Below, piece after piece: positions 58,140 through 60,838 of a stretch of DNA of 60,838 nt. The notes beneath the pieces were generated by a model. It was not told the origin of the DNA, searched no databases, and saw only the letters and a program-made list of their open reading frames with translations. The stretch spans positions 1 to 60,838 of the forward strand of contig JAHFDN010000017.1 of NCBI GenBank assembly GCA_023248995.1, read 5' to 3'. A program made the position numbers and the translations under genes. This DNA comes from Candidatus Rokuibacteriota bacterium. Lineage in GTDB: Bacteria > Methylomirabilota > Methylomirabilia > Rokubacteriales > CSP1-6. Numbering within the stretch: the stretch's first letter is position 1; each line of letters opens with the position of its first letter.

Positions 58140-59015
58140 ATGGACGTCCTCATCATTCATTTCCTCAACGCGCTTCTTTACGCATCTGTCCTCTTTCTCA
58201 TTGCCGGCGGGCTAAGCCTCATCTACGGGGTCATGCGGATCGTCAACCTAGCGCACGGCAACATCTACGCAGTCGGCGCCTACACGACGGCGTGGGCGGT
58301 GGGCCGCATGCTCGGCAGCGCGCCGGCCATCACGCTCTACGCCCTCCTCCCGGTCGGCGCCGTCGCCGCCGCCGCACTCGGCGCGGTCCTGGAACCCACG
58401 CTGCTCCGGCCGCTCTACAAGCGCGCTGAGGAGTACCAGCTACTGATCACCTTCGGGCTGCTGCTGATCCTCGAGGACCTGCTGCGCCTCATCTGGGGGC
58501 CGTATCCGCTCTCGGCCAGCTCCCTCTACGAAGCCCTCGGAAGCCTCTCCATCGGCGAGTCCATCTACCCGACCTACAACCTGGCGGTGATCGTGGTGGG
58601 CGGCATCGCCGCGGCGGCCCTGTGGGGGTTCGTATACAAGACGAAGTTCGGCGTGATCCTGCGCGCGACGTCACAGAACATGAGGATGGCCTCGGCGCTC
58701 GGGGTGAACGTCAACCGGGTCTACGTCCAGGCGTTCACCCTCGGCTGCTTCATGGCCGGCCTGGGCGGCGCCATCATCGTCCCTCAGCAGGGCGCCGTCC
58801 TGGGCATGGGGGTGGACGCGCTCGTGCTGGCGTTCGTCGTGGTGGTGATCGGCGGGCTCGGGAGCCTGGAGGGCGCCCTGCTCGGCGCCCTGATGGTCGG
58901 CGTCGTCCGCGAGTTCGGCATTGCCTTTTTCCCGGAAATCGAGCTGGCCGTGCTCTACCTCATGGCGTCCATCGTCCTCCTGATCCGGCCCGCCGGCCTC
59001 CTCGGCCGCGCATGA
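58140..59015 (+). CDS. branched-chain amino-acid-type ABC transporter permease (LivH-like)
   Basis: A 291-aa permease with about eight membrane segments. It opens IIHFLNALLYASVLFLIAGG and has LIYGVMRIVNLAHGNIYAVG and the contact loop ILRATSQNMRMASALGVNVNR. VVIGGLGSLEGALLGALMVG and VLLIRPAGLLGR close the protein, as in LivH. It is clearly diverged from the first-locus livH, so the second transporter is not a recent copy. Its stop overlaps the next gene start by ATGA. A TTGACG lies at 58103, but no matching -10 was found. Confidence 0.93.
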   Translation: MDVLIIHFLNALLYASVLFLIAGGLSLIYGVMRIVNLAHGNIYAVGAYTTAWAVGRMLGSAPAITLYALLPVGAVAAAALGAVLEPTLLRPLYKRAEEYQLLITFGLLLILEDLLRLIWGPYPLSASSLYEALGSLSIGESIYPTYNLAVIVVGGIAAAALWGFVYKTKFGVILRATSQNMRMASALGVNVNRVYVQAFTLGCFMAGLGGAIIVPQQGAVLGMGVDALVLAFVVVVIGGLGSLEGALLGALMVGVVREFGIAFFPEIELAVLYLMASIVLLIRPAGLLGRA

Positions 59016-60007
59016 CTTCTATCGCCGCTCCGCCCAAGCGCCTGCTGCTCTACGCGCTCCCCATCGTCATCCTGCTGCTGGTCCTGCCCTTCGTGGTGGA
59101 GCCGTACCAGACCGTCCTCCTCTCGTACGGCCTGATCTTCGCCATCGCGGCGCTCGGCTTCAACCTGCTGCTCGGCTACACGGGGCTCCTGTCCTTCGGC
59201 CACTCCGCCTACTTCGGCATGGGGGCGTACGGCGTCGCGTTCATCGTCAAGTACCTCAAGATCACGTCCATGGAGGTCTTCCTCCTCGGCGGAATCCTCG
59301 CCTCGACGCTCGTGGCCGCGCTGTTCGGCTTCCTCTGCGTCCGCTACACCCGGATCTTCTTCGGCATCCTCACCCTGGCCCTCTCGCAGGTGCTGTGGAG
59401 CCTGGCCTTCAAGTTCTTCTGGATCACCGGGGGCACCGACGGCCTCCGGGTCCCAACGCCGAGCCTACTGGGCGGCCAGGTGACCATCGCTCTGGGAAAG
59501 GCCCAGGACAAGATGGACTTTCTCGCCCACCGCTACTACTACTACGTGCTGGTGATCTTCTGCGTATGCGTCGCCGTCATGTGGGTGATCGTCCACTCGC
59601 CCTTCGGCAAGGCGCTCCAGGCCATCCGCGATAACGAAACCCGCGCAGAGTTCATCGGGGTCCAGGTCTGGCACTACAGGTATGTGGCCTTCCTGGTCTC
59701 GGGAGCGTACACCGGGCTGGCCGGGGCGCTCTGGGTGCCGCTGAACGGGCTCACGACCCCGGACATCCTGGTCTGGACTTTCTCGGGCAAGATCGTCTTC
59801 TTCACCGTGCTCGGCGGCTTCCAGACGTTCTTTGGGCCCATCATCGGCGCGGTAGTCTTCAACTATCTGGAGACCTACGCCGTGGGACATACCGTGTACT
59901 GGCAGCTCGTGCTAGGGGTGGTCCTGGTGGTGCTGGTGCTCGCCCTGCCGGCGGGCATCGTGGGGACCGCGAACCGGCTCTTCCTCAAGGTCAGGAGGGC
60001 AACCTGA
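59012..60007 (+). CDS. branched-chain amino-acid-type ABC transporter permease (LivM-like)
   Basis: A 331-aa permease with about nine membrane segments. The core has AIAALGFNLLLGYTGLLSFGHS and the AYFGMGAYGVAFIVKY segment. The contact loop is ALQAIRDNETRAEFIGV, and GALWVPLNGLTTPDILVWTF precedes a C-terminal VLGGFQTFFGPIIGAVVF. It lacks the long N-terminal extension of the first-locus LivM. ATG 59012 overlaps the preceding stop; the frame is open further upstream inside livH. Confidence 0.93.
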   Translation: MTSIAAPPKRLLLYALPIVILLLVLPFVVEPYQTVLLSYGLIFAIAALGFNLLLGYTGLLSFGHSAYFGMGAYGVAFIVKYLKITSMEVFLLGGILASTLVAALFGFLCVRYTRIFFGILTLALSQVLWSLAFKFFWITGGTDGLRVPTPSLLGGQVTIALGKAQDKMDFLAHRYYYYVLVIFCVCVAVMWVIVHSPFGKALQAIRDNETRAEFIGVQVWHYRYVAFLVSGAYTGLAGALWVPLNGLTTPDILVWTFSGKIVFFTVLGGFQTFFGPIIGAVVFNYLETYAVGHTVYWQLVLGVVLVVLVLALPAGIVGTANRLFLKVRRAT

Positions 60008-60065
60008 GGTGAGCCTCCCTCCGTCGATGGCACCGTCATCATTCGGCTGCCCCGAGGTGGGTCGA

Positions 60066-60130
60066 GCGCGGGCTTTGCCCGCGCAAACTCCGGGGGGAGG
60101 AGTCGGAAGGGGGGGGAACCCCCCCTCCGA
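60066..60130. repeat. two intergenic hairpins before the second livG
   Basis: GCGCGGGC-TTT-GCCCGCGC (60066-60084) is an 8-bp perfect hairpin. TCGGA-A-G7/C7-TCCGA (60103-60130) is a 12-bp hairpin with a tiny loop, ending 6 nt before the livG start. Both are non-coding and look like REP-type intergenic elements. Confidence 0.65.
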
Positions 60131-60136
60131 GGGAAG

Positions 60137-60838
60137 ATGAGCCTCCTTTCGACGAAGAACCTCAAGAGGTATTTCGGGGACACCCACGCCGTGGACGGCG
60201 TAGACTTCACCGTCACCCAGGGGGAAGTGCTCGCCCTCATCGGCTCCAACGGCGCCGGAAAAACCACCCTGGTGAACCTGATCAGCGGCCTCGTGCGCCC
60301 CGACAGCGGCAGCATCCTGTTCCAGGGGATCGACGTCACCCACCAATCCATTCACGAGCGGATCGCCGAGGGCATCGCGAGGAGCTTTCAGCTCGTCAAC
60401 CTGTTCGACCAGCTGACCACGCTCGATAATGTGGCGCTCTCCGTCTTCTCCCGCGATGGAAAGACCCGCCGGCTTTTCGCCCTCGCCGATCACGATCGCG
60501 GCGTTCGGGACGAAGCCACGGAGGTGCTTCAGCAGTTCGGCCTCGAGAGCAAGGCCGGCATGCTGGCCGGCGGCCTCGCCCAAGGGGAACGCAAGCTCCT
60601 CGACGTGGCCGTCGCCTACGCCCTCAGTCCGAAGCTCCTCTTCCTGGACGAGCCGACCAGCGGGGTCAGCACGCGGGAGAAGGCGCCCATCATGGACGTC
60701 ATCACGGCCATCGTGAGGTCCGGCAAGATCACGGCCGTGATCATCGAACACGACATGGACGTCGTCTTCAAGTATTCGGCCCGAATCGTCGTGATGCATC
60801 AGGGCGCCATCCTGGCCGACGGCACGCCCGATGACATC
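60137..60838 (+). CDS. branched-chain amino-acid-type ABC transporter ATP-binding protein (LivG-like), partial
   Basis: The first 234 codons of an ABC ATPase that runs off the window. Walker A is GSNGAGKTTLVN, followed by LivG-type GIARSFQLVNLFDQLTTLDN. The signature is LAQGERKLLDVAVAYAL, and Walker B LLFLDEPTSGV is followed by IIEHDMDVVFKYS with the switch His. It would power the second Liv-type transporter. The start is ATG 60137; the upstream GTGAGCCTC at 60009 begins with similar codons but is separated by two hairpins and is not in the same frame context. Confidence 0.92.
   Translation, partial: MSLLSTKNLKRYFGDTHAVDGVDFTVTQGEVLALIGSNGAGKTTLVNLISGLVRPDSGSILFQGIDVTHQSIHERIAEGIARSFQLVNLFDQLTTLDNVALSVFSRDGKTRRLFALADHDRGVRDEATEVLQQFGLESKAGMLAGGLAQGERKLLDVAVAYALSPKLLFLDEPTSGVSTREKAPIMDVITAIVRSGKITAVIIEHDMDVVFKYSARIVVMHQGAILADGTPDDI

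Noticed and set aside
1-60838. CRISPR arrays, tRNA and rRNA genes
   Set aside because: No regularly spaced repeats, cloverleaf-like stretches with CCA-type ends or rRNA core sequences were seen on either strand.

Overview
The window looks like chromosomal DNA of a GC-rich, Gram-negative-type bacterium: it carries a PilQ secretin, lipoproteins and a Tat exporter substrate. Gene content suggests an uncultured soil or sediment lineage of the Candidatus Rokubacteria / Methylomirabilota kind: two Liv-type amino-acid transport loci, a UGSC selenoprotein, an HspR-controlled chaperone operon and a complete type IV pilus set. That placement is inference; no rRNA or tRNA lies in the window. Gene density is very high, 4-nt start/stop overlaps are common, and GTG starts are frequent.

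Layout. 1-2.7 kb: end of a caspase-family gene, then a minus-strand three-gene operon headed by a selenoprotein whose in-frame TGA (2407-2409) is followed by a SECIS-like hairpin. 2.9-8.6 kb: sugar-phosphate operon rpiB-pgi (fused), gnd, zwf, pgl. 8.6-13.8 kb: lipoprotein, M48 protease, YifB/ComM ATPase, isochorismatase-like hydrolase, a small unknown gene and a lytic transglycosylase. 13.9-20.3 kb: minus-strand heat-shock operon hsp20-dnaK-dnaJ-hspR-lon, with a strong promoter overlapped by an HspR-type operator; its DnaJ has SPD in place of the HPD tripeptide. 20.3-23 kb: unknown membrane-anchored protein, DUF1844 protein, mazG and a macro-domain protein.

23-34.2 kb: pilB-pilT-pilC-pilS-pilR, two pilA genes created by a 1.3-kb tandem duplication that also copied the 3' end of pilR, a third pilin-like gene, pilD and a FimT/GspH pseudopilin. 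The three pilin genes each have a sigma-54-type promoter, fitting PilS/PilR control. 34.4-39.7 kb: pilMNOPQ behind a consensus sigma-70 promoter and a structured leader, translationally coupled to aroC, then aroB. 42-46.6 kb: TPR protein, efp, accB, an unusual TPR/zinc-protease-like protein and accC. 46.7-52.5 kb: thiE, then livKHMGF and an ornithine cyclodeaminase-family gene.

53.4-60.8 kb: a minus-strand membrane protein divergent from a second Liv-type locus (Tat-exported binding protein, large secreted protein, livH, livM, truncated livG). The divergent region holds an 18-bp perfect palindrome over the -10 box of the transport operon.

The least ordinary signals are the selenoprotein operon, the DnaJ with an altered J-domain core in an HspR operon without grpE, the pilR'-pilA duplication, the RpiB-PGI fusion, the palindromic operator, the RBS-sequestering terminator before the 771-aa protein, and several -10 boxes placed only 6-12 nt before start codons (possible leaderless mRNAs). 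No CRISPR array, insertion sequence, phage gene, tRNA or rRNA was found.
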